Shown: positions 41,077 to 50,466 of the stretch, piece after piece | Layout: every line of letters begins with the position of its first letter | How positions within the stretch are numbered: position 1 is the first letter of the stretch | From: Clostridiales bacterium UBA6114 | Lineage (GTDB): Bacteria; Bacillota; Clostridia; Oscillospirales; Butyricicoccaceae | DNA: 64,000 bases | Direction of reading: 5' to 3' | NCBI GenBank assembly: GCA_002423435.1 | Contig: DIWE01000005.1 | Coordinates: 36,713 to 100,712, forward strand | Position numbers and translations under genes: made by a program | Notes under the pieces: generated by a model | Databases searched by the model: none | What the model was told of the DNA's origin: nothing | The model's input: only the letters and a program-made list of their open reading frames with translations

Positions 41077-42573
41077 ATGGACCGCAGAAAAAACATTCTT
41101 TTCCTTTTTTCCGATCAGCACAGAGGGGACTGGATGCCATACGATCGGGAAACATGCAATGAGCTTAAGACTGACGCATTGCCGCTCGGAATGCCGAACA
41201 TCCGAAATCTGATGGACAACGGCGTTACCTTTACCCACAATGCATCTAATTCTCCGCTTTGCGTTCCGGCCAGAGCGTGTCTGGCTTCCGGTCTGCATTA
41301 TGACCATTGCAGGGTTTATAACAACGATTATTGTTATCCCTTGAGTCAAAGGACCTTTTATAGTGTTCTGAAAAACGCCGGATACAACGTATGCGGCGTT
41401 GGAAAGTTTGATCTGCACAAGCCGATTTTCTTCTGGGACAAAAGCGGCTGGATTAAACAATTGTCTACTTTGGGATTTACAGACGCTATTGACAGCGAGG
41501 GCAAGTATGACTTGCTGTGGTCATCGTTTTATACACCCAGGGGGCCATACGCATATTTCCTGACAGAGAACCGGTTGTTTGAGGAACATGCAAGGGATTA
41601 TGTCATTCGGTATCTCAACTCGAACGAGGTACGCCCGACACCGCTTCCCGCGTATGCGTATTCAGACAACTGGGTGGCAGACAACGCGGTTGAAAAGCTG
41701 AAAAAACTGACTGCGGATCGGAAGCCCTGGTTTCTGATGGTCAATTTTCCAGGCCCCCATAATCCATGGGATGTCACCGGGGAGATGAGGGACAGATGGA
41801 AGGATGTGAAATTCCCTATTCCCGACGACTATTTGGGCAACCCAGACGAATTGAACGCTATCAGGCAGAACTATGCCGCCATGATAGAAAATATTGACTC
41901 CAATATCGGCCTTCTCATGAAAGAGCTTGAAAAGACCGGCGAACTGGAGAACACGATTATTATTTATGCGGCTGATCACGGTGAGATGATGGGGGATCGA
42001 AACCGTTTTATGAAGTCTGTGCCCTATAGAGGCGCGGTCCACATACCGCTTGTGATCAGCGGGCCGGATGTGCTCAAAGGCGCAATCCGCAGCGAACTTG
42101 TACAGTTGCACGATATTGCGGCAACGATTGTTGACTTTGCGGGGCTGTCGATGCCGGAAGCGAAGGACTCCAAATCCCTGAGGTCTCTCGCATGCGATGC
42201 GGCGGCGGGCCCGGTACGCGATTATCAGGCGGTTATGCTGTACAACTCGTTGCGCTTTGGAAAGGAATATGAAGATTATCTGGAGTATTCTCAATATAAA
42301 AAGCTGAAATCGGATGATGAATATATTGCTGAATTCAACAAAAAGCTCGGCCTGGAGGTCACAAAAAATTCCGTTGGCCGGTTTGAGTATAAGAGCGATT
42401 GGAAATGTATCATAACAAAAAAGTATAAGTTGATCGAATTCGAAGATGCGGATTCTGAACTGTATGATCTTGAAGGCGATCCATATGAAAAGATCAACAT
42501 AGCAAAAGTCTGCCCCCCTGTAATCGATGAGCTGGAACAGCTGTATCCGTTCGACGGGATTCAAAACAATTGA
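41077..42573 (+). CDS. Sulfatase 2 (formylglycine-dependent, Cys-type)
   Basis: The 498-residue enzyme has the N-terminal metal site LFLFSDQHRGDWM and the signature CVPARACLASG with Cys62, Pro64 and Arg66. Other family motifs are FPGPHNPWD and YAADHGEMMGD. There is no signal peptide, so it is cytoplasmic like sulfatase 1. The two sulfatases are clearly different subfamilies, so they probably attack different sulfate positions or substrates. It also needs the maturase at 50654. Confidence 0.9.
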   Translation: MDRRKNILFLFSDQHRGDWMPYDRETCNELKTDALPLGMPNIRNLMDNGVTFTHNASNSPLCVPARACLASGLHYDHCRVYNNDYCYPLSQRTFYSVLKNAGYNVCGVGKFDLHKPIFFWDKSGWIKQLSTLGFTDAIDSEGKYDLLWSSFYTPRGPYAYFLTENRLFEEHARDYVIRYLNSNEVRPTPLPAYAYSDNWVADNAVEKLKKLTADRKPWFLMVNFPGPHNPWDVTGEMRDRWKDVKFPIPDDYLGNPDELNAIRQNYAAMIENIDSNIGLLMKELEKTGELENTIIIYAADHGEMMGDRNRFMKSVPYRGAVHIPLVISGPDVLKGAIRSELVQLHDIAATIVDFAGLSMPEAKDSKSLRSLACDAAAGPVRDYQAVMLYNSLRFGKEYEDYLEYSQYKKLKSDDEYIAEFNKKLGLEVTKNSVGRFEYKSDWKCIITKKYKLIEFEDADSELYDLEGDPYEKINIAKVCPPVIDELEQLYPFDGIQNN

Positions 42574-42888
42574 GTTTGCTTCGTCCGTGCATGGATAACC
42601 GGACAACTGCAGTTTATACGGTATGATTTGCCGTACGCATACTGACCACTCCCGCGCTTTTACATTTTGGTGTCCCGGAATAAACGGTTTAGCGAACAAT
42701 TCATTCAGTAGCTACCAATTTCAAAGATCTTATAGGGAATTCCAACGACTGTAAAATAGGGGGAGGTAAACACGATAATGCATACGTATGTATAAATTTA
42801 CGACATGATTCGCCAGTCAGCATAAACATCTTTGTAATGCTGACCGTAAGACGCAAGCGCTGGTAGAATTGAATTAAGGAGGATCATT
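42574..42888. other. Control region of the SLH protein gene
   Basis: The 315-bp gap holds operator 3 and AT-rich DNA (for example TATAAA at 42791-42796, directly after the operator, as a possible -10 box). No gene is seen and no clear terminator for the sulfatase operon. Confidence 0.5.
42781..42790. promoter_or_regulatory. LacI-type operator 3 (CATACGTATG)
   Basis: This is the third perfect copy, about 100 bp before the SLH protein gene, tying that gene to the same LacI regulon. Confidence 0.7.
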
Positions 42889-45672
42889 ATGCGGAAAATG
42901 AAACGGTTTTTGTCTCTTATCTGCGTTTTTACATTGATTCTTAGCCTATTCGCTGGATTCGGTACTGTGACGGTCGGCGCGACAGATCTGTTTGACGATG
43001 TCGCAAGTGACGCTTGGTATTCGGAGGGAGTCGAATATGTTTACCGGCAGGGCCTGATGAATGGTGTTGGAGAATATGATTTTAACCCCAATGGCGCTCT
43101 TAATCGAGCCATGGTGGCAACGATTTTGTACCGCATGGCCGGGTCCCCTGCCGTGACCACCGCGCCCGCCTTTGCAGATGTGGGGCAGGGGCTCTGGTAC
43201 ACAAACGCGATCGCATGGGCAGAGTCAAACAGTATTGTTAAAGGCTATGCTGGCGGTACGTTCAGACCTATGCAGAATATCACAAGAGAGCAGATGGCTA
43301 CGCTGCTGTATCGTTATGCCGCTTATGCGGGTATTGAAACTGGAAGCTCAGCAGCGGATCTTACAGGTATTCCGGACTATACCAATATCAGTTCCTATGC
43401 GTTAGATGCCATGAAATGGTGTATCGGCGCCGGTTTGATAAATGGTGTTGCGGTAGGAGGCATAAACTACCTGCATCCGCAGGACAATGCTACAAGAGCT
43501 CAGTTCGCAGTAATTGTTATGCGTTTCTGTGAGCACATAGACGAGGAGAAGCCGTCAAACAACATTGATAATAAAAACAATGACAACAACGGCAATGGCA
43601 GCGGCAGCGACGACAGCAGCGACAGCGACGACGAGGACACGCTGCTGACTGTTAAGCAGGACGGTAAAGGCGACTACACGACGATTCAGGCCGCGGCGGA
43701 CGACGCGCGGCCGGGCGATACCGTCCTGGTTTACGGCGGTACCTACCGTGAAGAGGTCGTATTACCCAGAGGCGGCACCAGTAATTACAAGATAACCCTG
43801 AAAGCCGCAAGCGGCGAAGACGTCACCATCACCGGTTCTGAGATTGTGACCGGCTGGACACGTGACGACGTTTACAGCATCGACGACGACGTTTACTGCG
43901 TCACTATCCCCAAAGACCACTTCGACGACGATGCGCGAGGCAATTATTTCAACCCGTTTGCGGAAAAATGGGCCAGTAAGAGCAGAAACCAGCCCGATTA
44001 TTTTTCCTGCGGCTGCGTCTATATCAACGATACCCCATTGTCCCAGGTATGGTCCATAGAAACCAGCCCCAACTATGAAGGCCTGGTTGATAATGCAAAT
44101 ACATGGTATGCGGAGGTTGACGATGAAACCGGAGACACAACCGTCTACGCCAATTTCGGCGACGAGGATCCCAATGCTGCCGGAAACGTAACGGAAATCA
44201 ACACCCGGAAGCAATGCATCACGGCGGCGTGGAACCAGGGCTACATCACGATTGACGGCATCACTGCCATCCATGGCTGCGGCCCCAAAACCATCAACTT
44301 TGCCGCATGGGGTTCCAAGCCAATGGAAGGCGCGATTGCCACCAACGGCGGATATTACTGGACGATAAAAAACTGCGAAGTGTACGGCAATCGCGGCGTA
44401 GCCATTGATTACGGCCTGGGGTCCCGCGGATATATGACGGAAAACGGCGGCGAGCCTGCGCTGTACGGGCACCATACAATCACTAACTGCAACGTGCACG
44501 ACAACGGAACCAACGGCATCATGGCCTACCGCGGCGCCTATACCGAGATTTACGGCTGCAAGCTTGCCAACAACAATGCTCTGAACACCGGCCTTACATC
44601 CGAGGCATACATCAAAAACGTCAACACCGGATTCGGCATCAATATTCACGACAACTATTTCTACAGCGATCAGGACTACGATACATTGGCCATCTGGTAC
44701 GACTGCGAAGGCGACGGCTCAAGCATTACAAACAATATCTTCTACTCGGCCGGTAATAACGGCTCGGGTTTCTCCAACATCGAACTGGAGAATGTAGCCG
44801 GCTGGTGCCTGTGCGCCAACAATATCTTTGTGAACACCGGCTGGGCATATTTTTCGGCTGACAGCAATATTTACATGGTGAACAACCTGTTCCTGGACAA
44901 TACGAAGGGTTATACATATCCTTCGGGGACCAATTCCGCCGGCACAAAAGATAGATATCCCGGCGAATGGAGAGCCACTAATACATACGGCACCGGCGGC
45001 TATGCCCGCGTTCTCCGCGCCATGATACCGGGGACGCTGACCCCCATCTGCAAGGACGGCACGGACGGACAGAGCCACTGGGAGACCGTTACCCGTTTCA
45101 ACAAAACTTTTAACAACATCTTCTATGGGACCGGCGTGACCTGCTCGGCCAATACGAACGAACCCAGCCCGGAGGACTATATCGATACTTACTATGAGTT
45201 CACTAATCTGGGCGACGGATATTCGTATGATCTCTGGCACGCTGTGAACATTGAAGATTATCAGCCCAACGCCACCAAGGTCTACGGAAACGAGATCGAT
45301 TACAACGCCTACTGCGCCGGTGCGACCAAGGTGAACTACCAGTACGCGGCCGCGCGGGGTTATGTGGCGGATGAGCACAGTGTGGAGGACGGCGGCCCTT
45401 GCGGCTACGAGGTGACGGGTGACAGAGACTCGTTTACCCTGAGCCTGACGGTGAACGAAACCGTATTGAATATCGACGCCCCCGCAATGACCGGCGAGTT
45501 TATGGGCAAGGCGGCGCTGTACGATTACCTGGGCTACGATTTCTACGCGCCCGACGTGGACACCGACTTTTTCGGAAATTCAAGAGATATGCAAAATGCG
45601 GTTGTCGGACCGTTCACAGATCTGAAAGCCGGTGTAAACACCTATGTTTGCTGGCCGAAGCAAGTAGACTAG
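42889..45672 (+). CDS. SLH-anchored cell-surface parallel beta-helix protein (polysaccharide lyase-like)
   Basis: The 927-residue exported protein has a signal peptide (1-31), three S-layer homology domains (about 34-88, 95-150, 163-216), a flexible Asn/Asp/Ser-rich linker (222-250) and a right-handed parallel beta-helix region. That region starts with GDYTTIQAAADDARPGDTVL and continues in repeated short Asn/Gly-rich turns to about 720. The architecture is that of cell-wall-anchored polysaccharide lyases such as PL6/PL9, but I cannot identify catalytic residues with certainty. AAGGAGG precedes ATG 42889 by 7 nt. Given the sulfatase neighbours and shared operator, it probably cuts a sulfated or acidic polysaccharide outside the cell. 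Confidence 0.85.
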   Translation: MRKMKRFLSLICVFTLILSLFAGFGTVTVGATDLFDDVASDAWYSEGVEYVYRQGLMNGVGEYDFNPNGALNRAMVATILYRMAGSPAVTTAPAFADVGQGLWYTNAIAWAESNSIVKGYAGGTFRPMQNITREQMATLLYRYAAYAGIETGSSAADLTGIPDYTNISSYALDAMKWCIGAGLINGVAVGGINYLHPQDNATRAQFAVIVMRFCEHIDEEKPSNNIDNKNNDNNGNGSGSDDSSDSDDEDTLLTVKQDGKGDYTTIQAAADDARPGDTVLVYGGTYREEVVLPRGGTSNYKITLKAASGEDVTITGSEIVTGWTRDDVYSIDDDVYCVTIPKDHFDDDARGNYFNPFAEKWASKSRNQPDYFSCGCVYINDTPLSQVWSIETSPNYEGLVDNANTWYAEVDDETGDTTVYANFGDEDPNAAGNVTEINTRKQCITAAWNQGYITIDGITAIHGCGPKTINFAAWGSKPMEGAIATNGGYYWTIKNCEVYGNRGVAIDYGLGSRGYMTENGGEPALYGHHTITNCNVHDNGTNGIMAYRGAYTEIYGCKLANNNALNTGLTSEAYIKNVNTGFGINIHDNYFYSDQDYDTLAIWYDCEGDGSSITNNIFYSAGNNGSGFSNIELENVAGWCLCANNIFVNTGWAYFSADSNIYMVNNLFLDNTKGYTYPSGTNSAGTKDRYPGEWRATNTYGTGGYARVLRAMIPGTLTPICKDGTDGQSHWETVTRFNKTFNNIFYGTGVTCSANTNEPSPEDYIDTYYEFTNLGDGYSYDLWHAVNIEDYQPNATKVYGNEIDYNAYCAGATKVNYQYAAARGYVADEHSVEDGGPCGYEVTGDRDSFTLSLTVNETVLNIDAPAMTGEFMGKAALYDYLGYDFYAPDVDTDFFGNSRDMQNAVVGPFTDLKAGVNTYVCWPKQVD

Positions 45673-45734
45673 ACCGTTTCACGAAAACAGCAGACCATTG
45701 ACTAAAAGTATCAACTCAAGTGACTGCCAAAATA

Positions 45735-45772
45735 ATATTGAGCCCGTTGTTTTTTAGCAGCGGGCTCAATAT
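45735..45772 (+). terminator. Hairpin between the SLH gene and the isomerase-kinase gene
   Basis: ATATTGAGCCCGTTG (45735-45749) pairs with CAGCGGGCTCAATAT (45758-45772) with one wobble; the loop is T-rich but no T-run follows the stem on the plus strand. It probably acts as terminator or mRNA-end stabiliser. Confidence 0.6.
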
Positions 45773-45798
45773 CGCAATCTGAAAAAAGGATCGTTAAG

Positions 45799-48120
45799 AT
45801 GGAATTAACGCTTGATATCAAAAATATAAAACCGTTTCTGCATCCTGGTCAGCTGGACGGATGGTGCAAAGAGGCGGTGGACGCACTTGACACTTTGCTG
45901 TCCGGCCGCGGGAAGGGCGGAAATATGACCGGGTGGCTAAGGCTTGCGGACGAAGGCAACGCCGATGTTCTGGCCAATATTAAGGAAGCCGCGGGGCAAA
46001 TCGGGTCCGATTCCGATGCATTAGTTGTCGTCGGCATCGGAGGCTCTTATTTGGGCACCCGGGCCGCGCTTGAATTTGTGAAATCTCCCAGCTACAATCA
46101 ACTGCCGAAGAATACGCCGGATATCTATTTTGCCGCGAGCGGCCTGTCTTCAAGCGGCACGGCGGACATCATCAGCATGCTGGGGGATCGTGATTTTTCA
46201 ATAAACGTTATCTCCAAATCCGGGACGACCATTGAGTCGGCTGTTACATTCCGGATTTTTCGGGAGCTGTTGGAAAAAAAGTACGGCGAAAATGAGGCGG
46301 CAAAACGTATTTACGTGACGACCGATAAAACCGGCGGCGCGTTGAAATTTATGGCGGATCAAGAAGGCTATAAGACCTTCGTGATCCCTGACGACGTGGG
46401 CGGCCGTTTTTCGGTGTTTACACCGGTGGGATTATTGCCGCTTGCCGTCGCGGGTGTTGACATTGATGCCACGCTGGCAGGCGCGAGATTCCTGTTTGAT
46501 GCGGGGAAAAACCATAATCCCAGGGAAAATCCCGCGTTGCTGTATGCCGCGGTCCGAAACGGGATTTACAGACAGGGCAGGAAAATTGAGCTTTTTGCCG
46601 GTTTTGAGCCGGCGCTGAGATTTACCGGGGAATGGTGGAAGCAGCTGTACGGCGAGAGCGAGGGAAAGAACCGCAAGGGCTTGTTTCCCGCATCGGTGGA
46701 TTTTACTGCGGATCTGCATTCCATGGGACAATACATCCAACAGGGGCCGAGGCTGCTATTGGAAACCTTCGTCAAGGTAGAGTACGGCAATGCGGATCTG
46801 AAAATACCGTTTGACGTGCGAAATGCCGATGGGTTGAATTTCCTTGCGGACAGGAAACTCACATGGGCAAACCATCAGGCTTTGGCCGCCACCGCCGTGG
46901 CGCATATGGACGGCGGCGTGCCGAACATGACCGTTGCAATCCCGCGCGCAGATGCGGAAAGCTTCGGTGAATTGGCAGCATTTTTTGAACAAGCCTGCGG
47001 TATTTCCGGATATATGCTGGATGTAAATCCCTTTGACCAGCCGGGGGTTGAGGCATATAAAATCAATATGTTCGCTCTTCTCGGAAAGCCGGGATATAAA
47101 ACGGAAAGGGAAAAACTGAATTCCCGAATCAGCGGAGGGCCGGTTGAAAAAGTGAGCGAATATCATCTTGGCATTGATTTGGGGGGTACCAACATTGCCG
47201 CCGGAATTGTCGTTGCCGACGGACGTCTGGTCGGAAAAGTGAGCATCCCGACGGAGGTTGCCGCAGGACGCAGACAGGTTTGCGAAAATATCCGCAGGGC
47301 TGCCGAGCTTGTTCTTGCAGAAGTACAGATCACCATTAGACAGCTTGATTCCCTTGGTGTGGGATATCCCGGCGAAGTGGACAGAGAAAACAAATCACTG
47401 GGGAATGCCGTAAATATTCCGTGTCTGCGGGGAATCAAAATAAAGGATATATTTGCGGAAATGCCTGAATCATGCCTGTTTGTGGACAACGACGCCAATG
47501 CCGCCGCGCTGGGGGAACTGGCGTCGGGGTCGGGTACCGGCGTAAAAGATTTGGTGATGCTTACGTTAGGTACCGGCGTTGGCGGGGGTATTATTATGAA
47601 CGGGAAACTTTATACCGGCTGCAACGGTGCCGCAGGGGAGATCGGGCACATGGTAATTTATGAAAACGGCAGGGCGTGCACCTGCGGGCGCCGAGGGTGT
47701 TTTGAGCAATACGCTTCCGCGACGGGATTGATCCGTACAACCATTGAGGAGATGAACCGACAGCCTGACAGTGTCATGTGGGAGCCTTGCGGCAAAGACA
47801 CCGGAAAGGTTGACGGACGTACCGCATTCTGTGCTTCGGAGCGAGGAGATCCGGCGGCAAAACGAGCGGTGGAACGTTATTTAAACGATTTGGCGTGCGG
47901 TATCATCAACCTCACCAATCTATTTCAGCCGGAGATAGTGGTCATTTCAGGCGGAATTTCGAAAGAGGGCAATAAAATTCTCCTGCCGCTTAGGCAAATT
48001 TATGAAAAAGAGCAATATAAAGTGTCCGGACGATCTCCAAAACTCAGGATTGCAACATGTGCCGACGCAGGTATCATCGGCGCGGCGATGTTATATACCC
48101 AATCAAAAAATGATGTATAA
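45799..48120 (+). CDS. Fused glucose-6-phosphate isomerase and ROK-family sugar kinase
   Basis: The 773-residue protein has two complete enzymes. Residues 1-445 are a bacterial PGI: GIGGSYLGTRA (79-89), SKSGTT (139-144), the catalytic GESEGK (285-290), His307 and Lys421 in EAYKINMF. After a linker of about 8 residues, 454-773 are a ROK kinase: ATP motif GIDLGGTN, catalytic Asp in DNDANAAALGE, GTGVGGGI and the zinc motif CTCGRRGC. A single frame covers both without interruption. The kinase would make glucose-6-phosphate and the isomerase fructose-6-phosphate, so the fusion could pass the intermediate on. Another hexose is possible for the ROK domain. No ribosome binding site better than AAAAAGGA precedes the ATG. 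Confidence 0.93.
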   Translation: MELTLDIKNIKPFLHPGQLDGWCKEAVDALDTLLSGRGKGGNMTGWLRLADEGNADVLANIKEAAGQIGSDSDALVVVGIGGSYLGTRAALEFVKSPSYNQLPKNTPDIYFAASGLSSSGTADIISMLGDRDFSINVISKSGTTIESAVTFRIFRELLEKKYGENEAAKRIYVTTDKTGGALKFMADQEGYKTFVIPDDVGGRFSVFTPVGLLPLAVAGVDIDATLAGARFLFDAGKNHNPRENPALLYAAVRNGIYRQGRKIELFAGFEPALRFTGEWWKQLYGESEGKNRKGLFPASVDFTADLHSMGQYIQQGPRLLLETFVKVEYGNADLKIPFDVRNADGLNFLADRKLTWANHQALAATAVAHMDGGVPNMTVAIPRADAESFGELAAFFEQACGISGYMLDVNPFDQPGVEAYKINMFALLGKPGYKTEREKLNSRISGGPVEKVSEYHLGIDLGGTNIAAGIVVADGRLVGKVSIPTEVAAGRRQVCENIRRAAELVLAEVQITIRQLDSLGVGYPGEVDRENKSLGNAVNIPCLRGIKIKDIFAEMPESCLFVDNDANAAALGELASGSGTGVKDLVMLTLGTGVGGGIIMNGKLYTGCNGAAGEIGHMVIYENGRACTCGRRGCFEQYASATGLIRTTIEEMNRQPDSVMWEPCGKDTGKVDGRTAFCASERGDPAAKRAVERYLNDLACGIINLTNLFQPEIVVISGGISKEGNKILLPLRQIYEKEQYKVSGRSPKLRIATCADAGIIGAAMLYTQSKNDV

Positions 48121-48158
48121 AGTATAGGCTTATCTATTGTTCTTTTCAAAACTTAAAA

Positions 48159-48326
48159 ACCCGGGCGACCTTTGAGGAGGCTCTGGCGGACGCAAAAAAG
48201 AAGTATGTGGGCTTAAGTCCGAATATCCTCGCGCTTCCGAGAACCTTCAAAACCGCCGCCGTCCATCTGTGCATGAAAACCGGACATGTCGGCGGCCATG
48301 GCGACGAATGCCTCCATCATATGTAA
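48159..48326 (+). pseudogene. Remnant of the 3' end of an unidentified gene
   Basis: A frame without a plausible start reads TFEEALADAKKKYVGLSPN and ends at TAA 48326, 30 bp before the exporter gene. It reads like the last 50 codons of a real protein; the pattern EALADAKKKYG-like plus ILALPR loosely recalls the C-terminus of LarA-type (DUF2088) proteins, but I would not rely on it. Confidence 0.4.
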
Positions 48327-48355
48327 AATACAGTAAGTAAAGGGCGTGGGTCAAA

Positions 48356-49471
48356 ATGAAATTCGGAAAAATAGAATCCCCATGGCTTGAAACAATAATC
48401 ATGGTTTCGTCGATCGTATTGTCGTATTTCGGATTGGGAATTTTGTCGATGGTGCCGCAAACGCCTGAGAAGGGCGAAATGGCGACGTCGGTGATTACGC
48501 TCATATTGCTGGCGTTTTTTATGATCAGCGTGGCGATTGCAATGGTGTCCGTTATCGCCGGTATCGGCGGGGGAGTGATCTTTACGCCGATCATGCTCGC
48601 GTTCACAAACGTCGACAGCGTGGTGGTGCGCGGCACGGGCCTGATCGTCGCCATGTTCTCAGGGCTTATCTCCACCGGTATCTTTATTAAAAAAGGCATC
48701 GGCAACTACCGCCTGTGCCTCGTGCTCACACTGAGCCAGGGTTTTGGGGCGCTTTTCGGCGCTACGCTTGCCATCGCCGTGGCGAACAACACCGGTGTTC
48801 TGGGCGAGGGGCTCATGCGCACGGCGCTTGGGGCGATCCTCGTTTTGATCTCGATCTATTTTCTCGTCGGCGGCAAAAAGATGGAGTGGCCCGAGATAAA
48901 GCATGTCGGCAAGATAACCGAATGGCTGAAATTCGGGGCAAGTTATTTCGAGGAGTCTGAAGGCAGGGTACTCACCTACAGGGCTACAAGGGCCCCGCTG
49001 GGAATCGGGCTTGTGTTTTTAGTGGGCGTGATCGGCGGGTTCTTCGGCATGGGCGGCGGCTGGGCCATTACCCCGTCGCTGAATATGGGCATGGGCATAC
49101 CGCTTAAGCTCGCGGCCGCGAATTCCGGGGTAATCCTCGGAATCGGCAGCTGCGTGTCGATCTGGCCCTACATCTTTGCGGGAGGCGTTATCCCGTTCTT
49201 CGTGCTGCCCTGGCTTTCGGGTCAGGTCATCGGCGGGTTTGTCGGCTCGTACGTCCTCGCAAGGATCAAGGTCCACGTTGTAAGGCTGATCCTCATCGGC
49301 ATTATGTTTTTTACCAGCTTCGGGCTTATTACCAAGGGCTTTGAGCTGCTTGGATTTATGGGAAAGACTCCGCCGATCGTGCAGGTGGCGGTGTTCACCC
49401 TTGTCTTTATCGGAGTGATCATAGCAATCTACTACGATTACATAAGGAGGTTAAAGGGCAGTGAACGGTAA
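48356..49471 (+). CDS. TauE/SafE-family sulfite or organosulfonate exporter
   Basis: The 371-residue membrane protein shows the two TauE/SafE half-repeats: GIGGGVIFTPIMLAF in the first and GGFFGMGGGWAITPSLNM in the second. Family members export sulfite, sulfoacetate or other sulfur anions. A long N-terminal membrane segment and a cytoplasmic loop (about 170-210) separate the repeats. It overlaps the DUF1634 gene by 11 bp. Given the nearby sulfatases and maturase, a role in getting rid of sulfur oxyanions is plausible but unproven. Confidence 0.87.
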   Translation: MKFGKIESPWLETIIMVSSIVLSYFGLGILSMVPQTPEKGEMATSVITLILLAFFMISVAIAMVSVIAGIGGGVIFTPIMLAFTNVDSVVVRGTGLIVAMFSGLISTGIFIKKGIGNYRLCLVLTLSQGFGALFGATLAIAVANNTGVLGEGLMRTALGAILVLISIYFLVGGKKMEWPEIKHVGKITEWLKFGASYFEESEGRVLTYRATRAPLGIGLVFLVGVIGGFFGMGGGWAITPSLNMGMGIPLKLAAANSGVILGIGSCVSIWPYIFAGGVIPFFVLPWLSGQVIGGFVGSYVLARIKVHVVRLILIGIMFFTSFGLITKGFELLGFMGKTPPIVQVAVFTLVFIGVIIAIYYDYIRRLKGSER

Positions 49472-49925
49472 TGAGGCGATAACTTCCGAAATGACCCAAA
49501 GGCAGGCGATGGAGGCCATACCGAAAAGCCACAGGATCTACGCGGAAATCATCCACTGGCTTACGATAATCTCGTCGATCGCCGCGCTGTTTGTTCCGGT
49601 ATTTATCCTGGTAAACCCGAAAAATAATATCTTAAACCCCAATCTGATCTTCGGGGCGATCTTCAACGGAGCCGCACCGGCCGAAATATGGAAGCTCTCC
49701 GAAACAGGGGCCTTTCCCGGCGCGCACTACTACCTGCAATACATCACAAAGCCGGACAGCTGGGCGATGCTTGCGGTAACCCTTGGGTGCAGCGTGGGAC
49801 TATGGGCGGTAATTCCGGCGGTCGTTTATCAGATATTCAAGGAAAAGGATTATTTCTGCGCGACAGCGGGAACTATCCTCGCCGCACTTATCTTTTTCTC
49901 GATGATCGGCGTGCTGAGCATGTAA
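49461..49925 (+). CDS. DUF1634-family membrane protein
   Basis: The 154-residue protein has three hydrophobic segments and is of the DUF1634 type, which commonly follows TauE/SafE genes. The start is GTG 49461 inside the exporter gene (AAGGAGG is in range), so the two are translationally coupled. The function is unknown; a partner subunit of the exporter is the natural reading. Confidence 0.72.
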   Translation: MNGNEAITSEMTQRQAMEAIPKSHRIYAEIIHWLTIISSIAALFVPVFILVNPKNNILNPNLIFGAIFNGAAPAEIWKLSETGAFPGAHYYLQYITKPDSWAMLAVTLGCSVGLWAVIPAVVYQIFKEKDYFCATAGTILAALIFFSMIGVLSM

Positions 49926-49996
49926 GGATCAGGGGGTTATATTCGTTCGTTTAAAGACTTGCCGCGATGCGCCGCAATTGAACATGGGGAGAAATC

Positions 49997-50299
49997 ATGC
50001 TTAACAATTACTCGAAATATTCCGACAAGATGATACTGCGCGACCAGCTCGCGCTTGACCGAACCGTCCTCGCCAATGAGCGGACGCTGCTTTCCTACAT
50101 ACGCACGTTTATCGGGCTTGTCGCCGCCGGCGTGGGTATTGTAAAGCTGTTTGACGGCTCGGATATCTACACCGTTTTCGGTTACCTGTTTATCGTCGTC
50201 TCGCCGATTTTTCTTGTGGCAGGCATTCGGAGATATCTACGCATACATAGCAAACTTATGACACTGGATGATAAAACCGGGGCGCAGCAAACCAAATAA
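49997..50299 (+). CDS. DUF202 (YidH-like) small membrane protein
   Basis: The 100-residue protein has the DUF202 signature RDQLALDRTVLANERTLLSY followed by two membrane segments. The function is unknown across the family. It lies 71 bp after the DUF1634 gene and probably belongs to the same transcript. Confidence 0.8.
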   Translation: MLNNYSKYSDKMILRDQLALDRTVLANERTLLSYIRTFIGLVAAGVGIVKLFDGSDIYTVFGYLFIVVSPIFLVAGIRRYLRIHSKLMTLDDKTGAQQTK

Positions 50300-50379
50300 A
50301 CGGAAAATCATCCGGGGCACGCGAAGCGGAACTTATTTCAAGGCCTTTATCACGTCAATCCATGAGAAGGGGAATACTT

Positions 50380-50451
50380 ATGCCGATAATTGATCAGAAT
50401 CAGGGAGAACTATATCAAATAATCGTCAATATACGCTTGACCAAAAAATGA
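50380..50451 (+). other. Possible 23-residue ORF
   Basis: An ATG frame with GAGAAGGGG 8-10 nt upstream encodes MPIIDQNQGELYQIIVNIRL plus a short basic end. It may be a small peptide or the surviving N-terminus of a lost gene; no homology is recognised. Confidence 0.25.
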
Positions 50452-50466
50452 TCAATCAACGATGAT

